Positions 1 through 8,360 of a stretch of DNA of 64,000 nucleotides are shown here, one piece after another. A model generated the notes under the pieces. The model ran no database searches, was not told the origin of the DNA, and was given only the letters and a program-made list of their open reading frames with translations. The position numbers were made by a program, and so were the translations under genes. Source of the DNA: Pseudomonas kilonensis (GTDB taxonomy: Bacteria > Pseudomonadota > Gammaproteobacteria > Pseudomonadales > Pseudomonadaceae); the NCBI RefSeq assembly GCF_001269885.1, contig NZ_LHVH01000019.1, positions 217,475 through 281,474 of the forward strand, given 5' to 3'. How positions within the stretch are numbered: the stretch's first letter is position 1; the number at the start of each line of letters is the position of its first letter.

Positions 1-1
1 G

Positions 2-421
2 GTGGACCCTTCCAGTGCGTTTGCCCAGAACAGCGGGCTGAATGACCGGATCATCCGCCAGGCAATGAGCCTGGCCTTACAGTGCGACGCCGAGCTGCAT
101 CTGGTTCACGCCTATGAGGTGTCGTCAGTCTATCTGGGGGATGCGGGCGGTGGCGGCCTGTCGCTGTCGCAGCTCAGCAAGGAACTGCGCAGGAGCCTGG
201 AAAAAACCTTCCTGGAACTGGCGAACCTGTTTGGTGTGCCGGCCGAGCGCAGGCATTTTCTACTGGGGCATCCGGTCTCGGCCTTGAGTGAATTTGCCCT
301 GGAGCATGAAGTGGACGTGATCGTCATGGGGCGATTCCAGCACGACGATCTGTATGGGCTATTGGGCAGCACGACCGAACACATCCTGTACCAGGTGTCG
401 TGCAGTGTTCTGGCGGTGTGA
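2..421 (+). CDS. Universal stress protein (UspA family), 5' truncated by window edge
   Basis: The reading frame is open from the first base, so only the C-terminal 139 residues are present. The apparent GTG at base 2 sits inside a strand typical of a Usp domain (VDPSS) and is probably not the real start. The end of the protein has the Usp nucleotide-binding signature: VDVIVMGR, then GLLGSTTEHILYQVSCSVLAV-like residues with the G-x(2)-G-x(8)-G(S/T) spacing. The fragment looks like the second domain of a tandem UspE-like protein. Usp proteins bind ATP or AMP and help survival under stress and oxygen limitation. The gene lies just upstream of an FNR box and not far from an Anr paralogue, which fits the anaerobic induction of many pseudomonad usp genes. 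The upstream half and promoter are outside the window. Confidence 0.85.
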   Translation: MDPSSAFAQNSGLNDRIIRQAMSLALQCDAELHLVHAYEVSSVYLGDAGGGGLSLSQLSKELRRSLEKTFLELANLFGVPAERRHFLLGHPVSALSEFALEHEVDVIVMGRFQHDDLYGLLGSTTEHILYQVSCSVLAV

Positions 422-446
422 TGAACCGGGCTTGACCGCTGGGTTG

Positions 447-460
447 TTGACAAAGATCAA
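447..460 (+). promoter_or_regulatory. FNR/Anr box upstream of the beta-CASP gene
   Basis: TTGACAAAGATCAA matches the FNR/Anr/Dnr consensus TTGAY-N4-ATCAA at all ten specified positions. Its centre lies 68 bp before the ATG at 522. A class II site (centre at about -41.5) would put the transcript start near 495, leaving a short leader with an AGGAG ribosome site at 510-514. This supports anaerobic or low-oxygen activation of the downstream gene by Anr or a paralogue. The start site itself is inferred. Confidence 0.75.
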
Positions 461-521
461 CGGCAACGAGGTCAAACAATGGGACCAATAGACTAACGAT
501 CGATTGTCCAGGAGCACCGCC

Positions 522-1877
522 ATGCGCATGACATTTCTTGGGGCCGCCGGTACGGTCACTGGCAGCAAGTACCTGCTGGAACATGACGATCAGCGCATCC
601 TGATCGATTGCGGCCTGTTCCAGGGCTACAAGCAGTTGCGCCTGCACAACTGGGATCCCTTCGAACTGCCGATGCGTGACCTGGATGCGATCGTACTGAC
701 CCACGCCCACTTGGACCACAGCGGCTACCTGCCGGTGCTGGTGCGTAATGGCTATCGCGGTCCCATCTATGCCTCGCCGGCGACCTGCGAGCTGGTGAAG
801 ATCCTGCTGCGCGACAGCGCTCGCTTGCAGGAAGAAGAAGCCGAATACGCCAACCGCAAGGGGTTTTCCAAACACGCGCCGGCCTTCCCGCTGTACACCC
901 GTGAACACGCTGAACGAGCGCTGAAACTGCTGCGTCCGATTGCCTTCGAACACCCGGTGGAGATCGCCCGAGGAATAACCATCTTGCTGCGTCGCGCCGG
1001 GCATATCCTCGGTGCCGCGACGGTACAGGTCCAGGCCGGTGGGGTGACGCTGGTGTGTTCCGGGGACTTGGGGCGACCCGAGGATCCGGTGATGTTCGCG
1101 CCGAAGGTCATCGAGCAGGCGGATATCCTGCTGGTGGAGTCCACCTACGGCGACCGTCGACACCCACACGAGTCGCCGGAAGATCAATTGGCTGAGGTGA
1201 TCACTCGCACCGCGCTGCGCCGTGGCATCACGTTGGTGCCCTCGTTCACGGTTGGCCGTGCCCAGTTGCTGATGTACCACCTGTATCGCCTGAAACAACG
1301 CCGGGCGATCCCCGATATCCCGATCTACCTCAACAGCCCCATGGCCATCGACGTCACCCGGTTGTACCAGCGCTTTGGTGACGAGCATCGTCTCTCCAAG
1401 GAGGAGTGCGAAGGTATGTGCCACATCGCCCATCCGGTGCGCTCGGTCAAGGACTCCATGGCCCTGGACCTGCAACGCACCCCGGCGGTGATCATCGCCG
1501 CCAGTGGCATGGCCACCGGCGGGCGCGTGCTGCACCACCTCAAGAGCCTGGCGCCCAACCCGATCAACACCTTGTTGATGCCCGGTTTCCAGGCAGGCGG
1601 TACGCGAGGTGCGAGGATTGTGGCGGGCGAGCCTGCGGTGCGCATCCACGGCAAGGACGTGCCGATCAATGCCGAAGTGGTGCCTATGCAAACGCTCTCG
1701 GCTCATGCCGATGCGGACGAAATCATGCAATGGCTGCGCGGCTTCAAGACACCACCCCGGCACACCTATGTCGTGCATGGCGAGCCCAATGCGTCCGATG
1801 TCTTGCGCCACCGCATACGCGACGAATTGGGTTGGTCGGTGTCGGTGCCGGAGTACCGCGATAGCGTCGAACTCTGA
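522..1877 (+). CDS. MBL-fold/beta-CASP RNase-like metallohydrolase (Ysh1/CPSF73-type)
   Basis: This 451-residue protein begins with the metallo-beta-lactamase fold (MTFLGAAGTVTGSKYLL) and has the zinc motif HAHLDH at residues 61-66. Later come SGDLG and ESTYGDR, typical of beta-CASP nucleases, then the beta-CASP domain, the ASGMATGGRVLHH segment, and a C-terminal LSAHAD and VHGE motif. Proteins of this type process RNA in archaea and eukaryotes; in Proteobacteria they are often found with usp genes in oxygen-limitation clusters and their substrate is unclear. The ATG at 522 is preferred over an upstream TTG because AGGAG lies 7 bp before it. The FNR box at 447-460 suggests Anr-dependent expression. 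RNase activity is family inference. Confidence 0.88.
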   Translation: MRMTFLGAAGTVTGSKYLLEHDDQRILIDCGLFQGYKQLRLHNWDPFELPMRDLDAIVLTHAHLDHSGYLPVLVRNGYRGPIYASPATCELVKILLRDSARLQEEEAEYANRKGFSKHAPAFPLYTREHAERALKLLRPIAFEHPVEIARGITILLRRAGHILGAATVQVQAGGVTLVCSGDLGRPEDPVMFAPKVIEQADILLVESTYGDRRHPHESPEDQLAEVITRTALRRGITLVPSFTVGRAQLLMYHLYRLKQRRAIPDIPIYLNSPMAIDVTRLYQRFGDEHRLSKEECEGMCHIAHPVRSVKDSMALDLQRTPAVIIAASGMATGGRVLHHLKSLAPNPINTLLMPGFQAGGTRGARIVAGEPAVRIHGKDVPINAEVVPMQTLSAHADADEIMQWLRGFKTPPRHTYVVHGEPNASDVLRHRIRDELGWSVSVPEYRDSVEL

Positions 1878-1881
1878 CCCA

Positions 1882-2050
1882 CCGCCTTCGCGAGCAAGCC
1901 CGCTCCCACAGTGGTTCGGGGGTGGGCTGGAAGTTCGGACTCACCGCCATTCCCTTGTGGGAGCGAGCTTGCTCGCGAAGACGGCGGTACATTCAATATT
2001 GAGGCAGGCTGACCGGGCGCCTTCGCGAGCAAGCTCGCTCCCACAGGGGG
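1882..2050. repeat. Cluster of three REP elements
   Basis: Three copies of a Pseudomonas REP palindrome lie here: CTTCGCGAGCAAGCCCGCTC near 1886-1905, the inverted copy GAGCGAGCTTGCTCGCGAAG at 1961-1980, and CTTCGCGAGCAAGCTCGCTC at 2021-2040, followed by CCACA. Copies one and two are inverted relative to each other, the arrangement of a REPIN. They fill most of the 409-bp gap between the beta-CASP gene and the Anr paralogue. Short ORFs across them are translations of the repeat and are not genes. Confidence 0.85.
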
Positions 2051-2253
2051 ATTTTCTGTGGTCGCCGGATTGGTGCTCGCTTCGCAAACTGCCGGCCAAA
2101 GGGTGAGGTGTGGTGGTCGGGATGACCGGTTCTGTACCTTGCAGGTGCGTTGCCATGATCAAAGCCTCCATGAGACGGGAGGTTCGGTAACCTTCGTCGA
2201 GGCAGAGGTTCGAACGTTGAGTCTTAATGTCGACCTGTAGGCATTCGGGGGTA

Positions 2254-2267
2254 TTGATGTAGATCAG
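2254..2267. promoter_or_regulatory. FNR-box-like site with no obvious target
   Basis: TTGATGTAGATCAG matches TTGAT-N4-ATCAR at nine of the ten specified positions. It lies 20 bp beyond the 3' end of the Anr paralogue and no recognisable gene starts within 200 bp on either strand. It could drive an unannotated RNA, be a remnant, or be a chance match. Confidence 0.35.
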
Positions 2268-2286
2268 ATGTCAAGCGGGGTAGGCA

Positions 2287-3066
2287 TCACAGCTCGGAAT
2301 GACGATGGCAACCGGCGACTTTTTGCTTGAGACCGGGTAAATCCAGAATCGTGACATTGCGCCCATGCATGTCTACCAGTTCTTCCTGGCGCAGATGGGC
2401 GATGCCCCGGCAGATGGTTTCCAGGCGCAGGCCCAGGTAGGAACCGATGGCTTCGCGGCTCATGCGCAGCACGAATTCCCTGGAGGAATAACCGCGCATG
2501 TTAAGCCGTTGGGAGAGGTTCAGTAGAAACGCCGCCAGGCGTTCGTCGGCGTTCATGTTGCCGAGCATCAACAACATGCTGTGGTCGCGCACGATTTCCC
2601 GGCTCAGGAGTTTGTTCAGGTTGTGCTGCAACGACGGTAAGTCGTGGGCCAGTTTTTCCAGGAGGTTGAAAGGCAGCGGGCAGACTTCGCTGTCTTCCAG
2701 CGCGATGGCATTACAGGCGTAGTGATCGGTACTGATAGCGTCCAGGCCAAGCATTTCGCCCTGCATCTGGAAACCGGTGACCTGTTCGCGACCGTCTACC
2801 GAAAGGACGCTGGTCTTGAAGAAACCCAATCTCACTGCATACAACGAGCGCAGAGGGTCGCCGGTGCGATACAGCGCAGCGCCTTTCTTGACCTTGACCC
2901 GCTGGGCGATCAGCGTGTCGAGGCGCTCGACTTCACCACCCGTCAGGCCAATGGGCAGGCACAGTTCGAGCACGCTGCAGTTGGAGCAAGCAGCCTTGAG
3001 GGAGTGCACGTGTAGAAGTCGGGCTTCGGGCTCGAGCACAGGGATGAACTCCTTTGAGTGAACCAA
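2287..3066 (-). CDS. FNR/Anr-family oxygen-sensing transcription regulator (paralogue)
   Basis: A 259-residue Crp/Fnr regulator. The N-terminus has the FNR iron-sulfur motif C27-x2-C30-x5-C36 and the fourth ligand is C129 in SEVCPLPF, equivalent to C122 of E. coli FNR, so a [4Fe-4S] oxygen sensor is expected. The cyclic-nucleotide-like barrel occupies roughly residues 40-150 and the winged helix residues 170-240. The recognition helix reads LETICRG (E216, C219, R220), whereas FNR and Anr have ETISR; the DNA-contacting serine is replaced by cysteine. Pseudomonads often carry several Anr paralogues with different oxygen sensitivity, and this is probably one of those rather than the main Anr. 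The start at 3066 is the only good one before the Cys motif. Confidence 0.88.
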   Translation of the reverse strand: MVHSKEFIPVLEPEARLLHVHSLKAACSNCSVLELCLPIGLTGGEVERLDTLIAQRVKVKKGAALYRTGDPLRSLYAVRLGFFKTSVLSVDGREQVTGFQMQGEMLGLDAISTDHYACNAIALEDSEVCPLPFNLLEKLAHDLPSLQHNLNKLLSREIVRDHSMLLMLGNMNADERLAAFLLNLSQRLNMRGYSSREFVLRMSREAIGSYLGLRLETICRGIAHLRQEELVDMHGRNVTILDLPGLKQKVAGCHRHSEL

Positions 3067-3177
3067 GCATAGAAGAACTATCCCATCGCGCCTGTTTTTT
3101 GTCGGCTAAAGCCATACCCTCGGTCGATTCGTCGTTTAGCTGGGGCAGCAATTGGGTTATTTCGCTAGGTGTCAGCT

Positions 3178-4326
3178 TTATGCGGGAAGTTCGCTCCACA
3201 ATGTTTCTGTATTTTTGAAGCCGTATTGTTTTGCCGTGATTCGTTCAATGATTTTTTCGCTTGAGGTCGGCTCACTCAAGTCGATGATCGAGGGGGTGAC
3301 GTAGGCGTTTGAAGAGGTGGAGAAGAAGGTATTTACTTTTGGGCTCAATAACGAACATGGGTTCTGTTCAGTGACCACGCCGATAGCGCCGCCGCTGAGG
3401 CGGACAATGGAGCCAACCGGATAAATACCGACTGACTTCACAAAGGCCTGGAATACCGTTTTATCGAAATGTCGATTCCATCCCGACATTTTTTGAATGG
3501 CAATGGCGGGGGACCAGGCTTCGTTGTAGGGGCGCTCCGATGTGACTGCGTCATAGACATCGCAAATGGCCGCCATGCGGGAGAAGAGGCTTATCTGCTC
3601 ACCGGTCAACCGATCTGGGTAGCCAGACCCGTCCATTTTTTCGTGATGATGCAGGCACACGTCTATCACCGTTTCGCACAGCGGTGCCGAGGTTCGCAAT
3701 ATTTGCGCGCCTAGCCGCGGGTGTTGACGAATGACCGCGAATTCATCATCGGTCAGTTTTCCCGGCTTGTTAATAATGATGCCGGGAATGGCCATCTTGC
3801 CAATGTCATGCAATAAACCCGCAAGTCCAGCTTGATGAATAAGCTCTTCAGGAAAGTCCAGCTGGTGAGCCACGGCAATCATCAGGGCGCTGACGGCGAC
3901 TGAATGCATATACGTGTATTCAGTCGCCGTTTTAAGTCGGGCCAGGCTGATGAAAGCACTTGGGTGACGCATGATTGAACGGGTTATATCGTCGACGAGT
4001 TTATCCGCTTGGTCGATGGAAATGGCACGCCCCATTCGTGCATCACTGAACATCGCAACGACTGCCGACTTCGATTGGCGACAGAGTTTCCTCGCCGTGA
4101 TCAGCTCTTCATTCAGCGTCGTAGAACTCACCTGGATATTGGCAATAGCAGCCTTATTGATCGAGGGGCAATTTCCATCATTGACCTGAGGGTCCAAGGA
4201 AGGGGAGGCGTGCGAGGTGTCTTGATGAGGGGGGTGACCGTTCCAATAGGGGGACTCGGAACGAGAGCGACAGGGTTCGATAGTGCTATTTATGCAATGT
4301 TCGCCGGTTTCTTTATCGTTCGACAT
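3178..4326 (-). CDS. HD-GYP domain cyclic-di-GMP phosphodiesterase
   Basis: A 382-residue protein with HD at residues 173-174 (LLHDIGK), the HHHEKMDGSGYP segment ending in GYP at 235-237, and further conserved DVYDA and RPYNEAW. HD-GYP proteins hydrolyse c-di-GMP and so affect motility and biofilm formation. The stretch from about residue 78 (ARKLCRQSKSAVVAMF) through SLARLKTATEYTYMHSVAV resembles the middle of P. aeruginosa PA4108-type proteins. Those start with a DUF3391 domain, but here the first 75 residues are polar, low in hydrophobics and not recognisable as DUF3391. The gene is an isolated minus-strand unit, 111 bp upstream of the Anr paralogue in the same orientation; co-transcription is possible. 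Confidence 0.85.
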   Translation of the reverse strand: MSNDKETGEHCINSTIEPCRSRSESPYWNGHPPHQDTSHASPSLDPQVNDGNCPSINKAAIANIQVSSTTLNEELITARKLCRQSKSAVVAMFSDARMGRAISIDQADKLVDDITRSIMRHPSAFISLARLKTATEYTYMHSVAVSALMIAVAHQLDFPEELIHQAGLAGLLHDIGKMAIPGIIINKPGKLTDDEFAVIRQHPRLGAQILRTSAPLCETVIDVCLHHHEKMDGSGYPDRLTGEQISLFSRMAAICDVYDAVTSERPYNEAWSPAIAIQKMSGWNRHFDKTVFQAFVKSVGIYPVGSIVRLSGGAIGVVTEQNPCSLLSPKVNTFFSTSSNAYVTPSIIDLSEPTSSEKIIERITAKQYGFKNTETLWSELPA

Positions 4327-4635
4327 GGCCTTTACCCTTTCGGAGTCGCGGTGTCCCTTTCACTCAGGACGTCCTTGGCTTTGTTTTCAGCATTCCCGGA
4401 GTGGCGCTTGCTTGAGGATAGCGGGAGTATGCGCCGTCATGATTGATATCACAGTGATGTCAGTGCAATCTGCTCAGTATCGGTTTGTACCTGTTTTGTA
4501 CAAGATTGCCAGGCGCGGATCGCGACAACCTTTGGGCAAAGAGGGCTGTCAAAGAAGTCGCAGCGCTGCCACCGGGCGCTTGATCGGTAGAAACGGTGCA
4601 AATTCTTCCAAGGGCAGGGTTTCCCTTTCCAATAG

Positions 4636-4836
4636 CAGACGGGCCCCGGTGTCCACCAAGAAGTGGATGCCCGACTGGAGTCGGCGGAAAATAACGCCGC
4701 AACGGCAAGACTCAGGGCGGATGAGGCCTACAGGAAGGCTGAGCAGGCCGAGATAATGGCCGAGCAGGCGCAACGTACCGCTGAAGAGGCAAGCATCCGC
4801 GCCACTCGGATGACCGATAAGGCCACGCGCAAGTAA
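4636..4836 (+). pseudogene. oprI/lpp-like outer-membrane lipoprotein remnant
   Basis: Translating the frame that ends at the TAA 4834-4836 gives a C-terminal segment with RADEAYRKAEQAEIMAEQAQ followed by RTAEEASIRATRMTDKATRK. This closely matches the heptad-repeat coiled coil and terminal Lys of Pseudomonas OprI, the major lipoprotein that anchors the outer membrane to peptidoglycan through its last lysine. The frame is closed by TAG at 4633-4635. The expected signal peptide and lipobox cysteine are not visible in any frame just upstream, so this is most likely a 5'-truncated copy. The interval 4327-4635 before it holds nothing else I can support. The stop abuts the 3' end of the EamA gene. 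Confidence 0.7.
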
Positions 4837-5808
4837 TCAGCGGATGAAGGAGGCATTTCTCTCAGGGACAGTGGACGTCAAAATGATACGAACTGCCATC
4901 ACCACCCCCACCAGCACGCCAGCAAGACCTGACGCTTCTAGAAGCGTTGGCAGCCGGTGATGAAACAACAAGCCCAGTAGTGTGGCAAATAGTGATTCCA
5001 GGGCTATCAACTGCCCGGAAAGCACCATGGGAAGGCGACGGGACGCCGCGTTCCAGGCCCAGGCCCCGATGACTGACGACATCAGCGCAATCACAAGACC
5101 CCAGGTATACAAGTGTCCCGCCAGGGAAACACTGAAACCCAGGCTTGGCAGCTTGAGAAGATCAAACGCTTGCGCCGCCGGTATCAAGCACAAGGTGCCG
5201 ATCCCTGCGCCGACCATCATGAGGCCGGTCCAGGCCCCCGAAGCGCTGGCCGACAGGTTGACCAAGGCGCCCTGGTTCAACCAACTGAATACGAGCCACA
5301 GGAGCACCGCACCGATCGAGAAAAACACGCCCGTCAACCATGAACCGTCGTCGCTCAGGGGCTGCTGGATGCTGCTGAGGTTCGACAGCAATAGCCCTCC
5401 CGTTAAAAAAGCCAGCGGTATCGCCAGCCTTCGCCATGGGAGGGTTTTGTGGGTGGCGTTGCCGAGCAGTGCCTGCAAGACCGGCACCATGCCAATAAAC
5501 GCCGGGGTCAGTACCGGCCCGGCAAACATGACGCCTGCGGCAATACAACTGCTGTAACCGAGGTACCCGATGACCCCCAGGCTTGCGCCAAGTAGCAGTT
5601 GGCTGCGGCGCAGGCGCCGAAGCTGGGTTCGATAGCCCACCACGACAGCCACACCCAGCGCCCCGGCGATCAGGAACCGCATGATCATCAGATCGTGGAT
5701 CGTGTAGGCACCGACGACGTAAGGCGCAATGAAATTCAACGCCCAGCTCAGCGTCGCGACGACGGCAAGGCTCACGCCGGCGAGGGTGTTCGAGTAGGCA
5801 TTGGGCAT
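4837..5808 (-). CDS. EamA/DMT-superfamily transporter
   Basis: A 323-residue, very hydrophobic protein with about ten predicted transmembrane segments in two EamA repeats (roughly residues 8-140 and 160-300). Typical features are the first helix LAVVATLSWALNF, the APYVVG segment and the repeated GxLL/ALESL pattern near the end of repeat two. Members export or import small metabolites such as amino acids and purines; the substrate cannot be read from sequence. The start at 5808 faces a LysR gene across a 93-bp divergent promoter region, so the LysR protein is the likely local regulator. Confidence 0.85.
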   Translation of the reverse strand: MPNAYSNTLAGVSLAVVATLSWALNFIAPYVVGAYTIHDLMIMRFLIAGALGVAVVVGYRTQLRRLRRSQLLLGASLGVIGYLGYSSCIAAGVMFAGPVLTPAFIGMVPVLQALLGNATHKTLPWRRLAIPLAFLTGGLLLSNLSSIQQPLSDDGSWLTGVFFSIGAVLLWLVFSWLNQGALVNLSASASGAWTGLMMVGAGIGTLCLIPAAQAFDLLKLPSLGFSVSLAGHLYTWGLVIALMSSVIGAWAWNAASRRLPMVLSGQLIALESLFATLLGLLFHHRLPTLLEASGLAGVLVGVVMAVRIILTSTVPERNASFIR

Positions 5809-5901
5809 TCATGCATATCCTTAAGGCATTGAGCTCATGTTGCACAGCGTCGCAGCTGTGCTACAAACGAGTTCTCGGCCCTGGATGTATTACCTCTGAT
5901 T

Positions 5902-6843
5902 ATGAATAACCTTGGAAAGTCATTACCGCCGCTTGCCAGCTTGTTGCCCTTCGAAGCGGCTGCGCGCTTGGAAAGTTTTTCCAAGGCCGCCGAGGAACTG
6001 CACATCACCCAAGCGGCGATCAGTCGGCAGATCCGTGGGCTCGAAGAGGACTTGGGGCTGAAACTTTTCTGCCGTCGTAACCGCGCCGTCTTCCTGACAA
6101 CGCAAGGGCGTGAGTTGGGACGTGTGGTAAGTAACGCGTTGCAAAGTATCAGTGCCAGTGCTGTCAGCCTTCGTCAATCGCCAGGTAAAAACCGCGTCGT
6201 TTTGCTGTGCCAATTATGCGAAGCGTTCTACTGGTTGATGCCGCGGCTCTCGACGTTCCACCAGCGATACCCGGAAATCGAGATCCAGGTGGCCACATCC
6301 ACCGGGCCGCTGACTGAGTTCAATGAGCATTTTGACGTGGCCCTGCAAAGCACAGGACGGCCCAGCGGCGTCCATGGCTTGATGTTTACCGCCGCTGATG
6401 AAGTGTTTCCCGTATGCAGTCCTCATTACCTGCGTACCCACAAAACGTTGCAAGTCCGTGACCTGAAGTCCCACAGCCTTTTGCACTATCACGCTACGCC
6501 GCCTCATTGGATGCAGTGGGGTGCCTGGTTCCAGGCGTTTGGACTGTCGCTCGACGACGCTCCCAAGGGCTCGGTGTTCGATAGCTATCCTTTGATGCTC
6601 CAGGCGGCGGTCGAGGGGCATGGCATCGCGTTGGGGTGGCGGCGCACCGCCCAAGGGCTGCTTGAGAGCGGTGCGTTGGTGAGACCTTGCGCAGAAAGCG
6701 TCCCTTTGCCTGACGCGATATCGGTATTCAGCCGGCCGGGCGAGGAAGGTCGGGTTGAGGTAAGCGCGCTGCTCGACTGGCTTGAAGGTGAATTGGGAAG
6801 TGATCGTCAGGCCGGCTTCGGTCAGTCGCGGTTAAACCGGTGA
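5902..6843 (+). CDS. LysR-family regulator (GcvA-like)
   Basis: A 313-residue LysR protein. The N-terminal winged HTH (residues about 10-68) contains LPFEAAARLESFSKAAEEL and ITQAAISRQIRGLEEDLG, the GcvA-type pattern with ISRQI in the recognition helix. The effector-binding domain follows from about residue 95, with LCQLCEAFYWLMPRL and HFDVALQSTGR. It is transcribed away from the EamA transporter gene, the usual LysR-target arrangement, so it probably controls that exporter and itself. The effector is unknown. Confidence 0.9.
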   Translation: MNNLGKSLPPLASLLPFEAAARLESFSKAAEELHITQAAISRQIRGLEEDLGLKLFCRRNRAVFLTTQGRELGRVVSNALQSISASAVSLRQSPGKNRVVLLCQLCEAFYWLMPRLSTFHQRYPEIEIQVATSTGPLTEFNEHFDVALQSTGRPSGVHGLMFTAADEVFPVCSPHYLRTHKTLQVRDLKSHSLLHYHATPPHWMQWGAWFQAFGLSLDDAPKGSVFDSYPLMLQAAVEGHGIALGWRRTAQGLLESGALVRPCAESVPLPDAISVFSRPGEEGRVEVSALLDWLEGELGSDRQAGFGQSRLNR

Positions 6844-6887
6844 CGCTGCCATAACGGATAAAGTATTGGGTATCCGTTGTGGCAGGG

Positions 6888-8231
6888 TCAGAACGGCCCC
6901 AGCTTGAGGGGGTACTGGATGACGATATACAGCCGGTCGATGTCATCGCCGCCCTGGCTGCTGTTGGCGCGATGGGTGACATGGGACAGTTGCAGCGACA
7001 GGTCCTTGGCCGGGCCTGACTGCACGATGTAGTGCAGGTCCAGGTCGCGCTCCCAATGGCGTCCGCCAGCGCCTTGTTGCGGACTGTAAGTGCCGGTGTC
7101 GCTATCGAACGGGTTGTAGGCACCGCCTCGGGGGGCATGGCTGCCGTCGATCCCGCGTCCAGTCACATAGCGGGCCATGAAGCTCAGGCCGGGGATGCCC
7201 AAGGTGCCCAGGTCAAGGTCGTAGCGCGCTTGCCACGAGCGCTCGCCGGGGCCGTTGAAGTCCGCATATTTGATCGAGTTGGCCAGGTAGATGGAGTCGC
7301 CGCCGACGAAATCGAAGGGCGTGTCGCCGTTGATTTTCTGATAGGCCAGGGTGAACGCCTGGGCATTGAGCCGGTATTTGCCACTCAGGCTATAGGCCGT
7401 GGTGTCGATTGCCCCGGCGTTCGCCTTGCCATAGTCGCGGGTGTGGTACAGGTTGCCGTCGAGGAACAGTTCGCCAAGGGTGGTATGCAGGTTGGCATAG
7501 TACTGGCGCCAGGCATCGCTCAGTTCGGAGGCGTAGAGCGCGCCGCCCAGGGCTTGGCCAGTGAGCAGGTCGGCGCCGATGAAGTCGATGGCGCCGTGGC
7601 GCGTCGTCGCCCCATACCCGGAAAAATCACCTTTGCTGGTCGAGGCGTCCTGATTCTTGAACGCACTGAAGTGGCCCGCCTGCAGGTCGATCCCTTCGAA
7701 CTCGCGGCTGGAGAGCAGCAGGCCGCTGGCGTATTCGGGTTGCAGACGCTTGTCTGCGGTGTCGAATACCGGGCTCTGCACGGTCATTTCGCCGACCGCC
7801 AGGGTGGTGCGTGAGGTGTTGAACTTCAGCGCGCCGCCCGCACTGGAGTAGTGGTCCTCGCTTCGCCCGTTCTCATCCAGCGGCAATAATCCCGTTCCGG
7901 AATGCCCCTTGCCGCCGTCCAGTTTCAACCCCACGAACGCGTGGGCATCGATGCCTACGCCGATCGTGCCGGGGGTGAAGCCGGACTCGAACGAGGCGAT
8001 GAAGCCCTGGGCCCATTCCTGTTTGTAGCTTTTGCCTGCCGGGGTCGGGGTGCGATAGTCATTGTTGAGGTAGAAGTTGCGGCTGAGGACTTGCAGCGTT
8101 GCCCCGTCGAGAAAGCCAGGCGTGCTTTGCGCGAGTTCCGCTGCCATCGCCGGTGCGGCGCTGCCGGTGAGCAGGGCAAGCAGCCAGAGCGGTTTCAGGG
8201 CGGCGGTTGAGTGGTGTGGTGCAGGCAACAT
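6888..8231 (-). CDS. OprD-family outer-membrane porin
   Basis: A 447-residue protein with a Sec signal peptide ending near APAMA-AEL, followed by the OprD family start (FLDGATLQVLSRNFYLNNDY) and alternating beta-strand sequence with an 18-strand barrel pattern. Typical OprD landmarks are QEWAQGFIASFESGFTPGTIG, GVGIDAHAFVGLKLD, SRTTLAVGEM, and a C-terminal strand ending in Phe (LYIVIQYPLKLGPF) for BAM recognition. OprD/Occ porins admit amino acids, dipeptides or carboxylates depending on subgroup; the substrate is not determined here. It stands alone, convergent with the LysR gene 44 bp away. Confidence 0.92.
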   Translation of the reverse strand: MLPAPHHSTAALKPLWLLALLTGSAAPAMAAELAQSTPGFLDGATLQVLSRNFYLNNDYRTPTPAGKSYKQEWAQGFIASFESGFTPGTIGVGIDAHAFVGLKLDGGKGHSGTGLLPLDENGRSEDHYSSAGGALKFNTSRTTLAVGEMTVQSPVFDTADKRLQPEYASGLLLSSREFEGIDLQAGHFSAFKNQDASTSKGDFSGYGATTRHGAIDFIGADLLTGQALGGALYASELSDAWRQYYANLHTTLGELFLDGNLYHTRDYGKANAGAIDTTAYSLSGKYRLNAQAFTLAYQKINGDTPFDFVGGDSIYLANSIKYADFNGPGERSWQARYDLDLGTLGIPGLSFMARYVTGRGIDGSHAPRGGAYNPFDSDTGTYSPQQGAGGRHWERDLDLHYIVQSGPAKDLSLQLSHVTHRANSSQGGDDIDRLYIVIQYPLKLGPF

Positions 8232-8360
8232 GCTTCATTTCCATGTGACATTGGGCGGGCGAAGGAGGGCTTTCGCGCCAGGAAGACAAGAGCTTCATTC
8301 TTGGGCGTGGGACGCGCGCGCGCGAGTTAAACGTTGTTAATTGCGTTCAGCTGTTTTGGC

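Noticed and set aside
324..1811. Long minus-strand reading frame of 495 codons antisense to the beta-CASP gene
   Set aside because: No family motif, His/Gln/Arg-rich composition typical of antisense frames in high-GC genes, and the plus-strand gene is well supported.
2058..2240. 60-codon plus-strand frame in the REP-rich gap
   Set aside because: No motif, no ribosome site, starts in REP sequence and ends in non-coding DNA.
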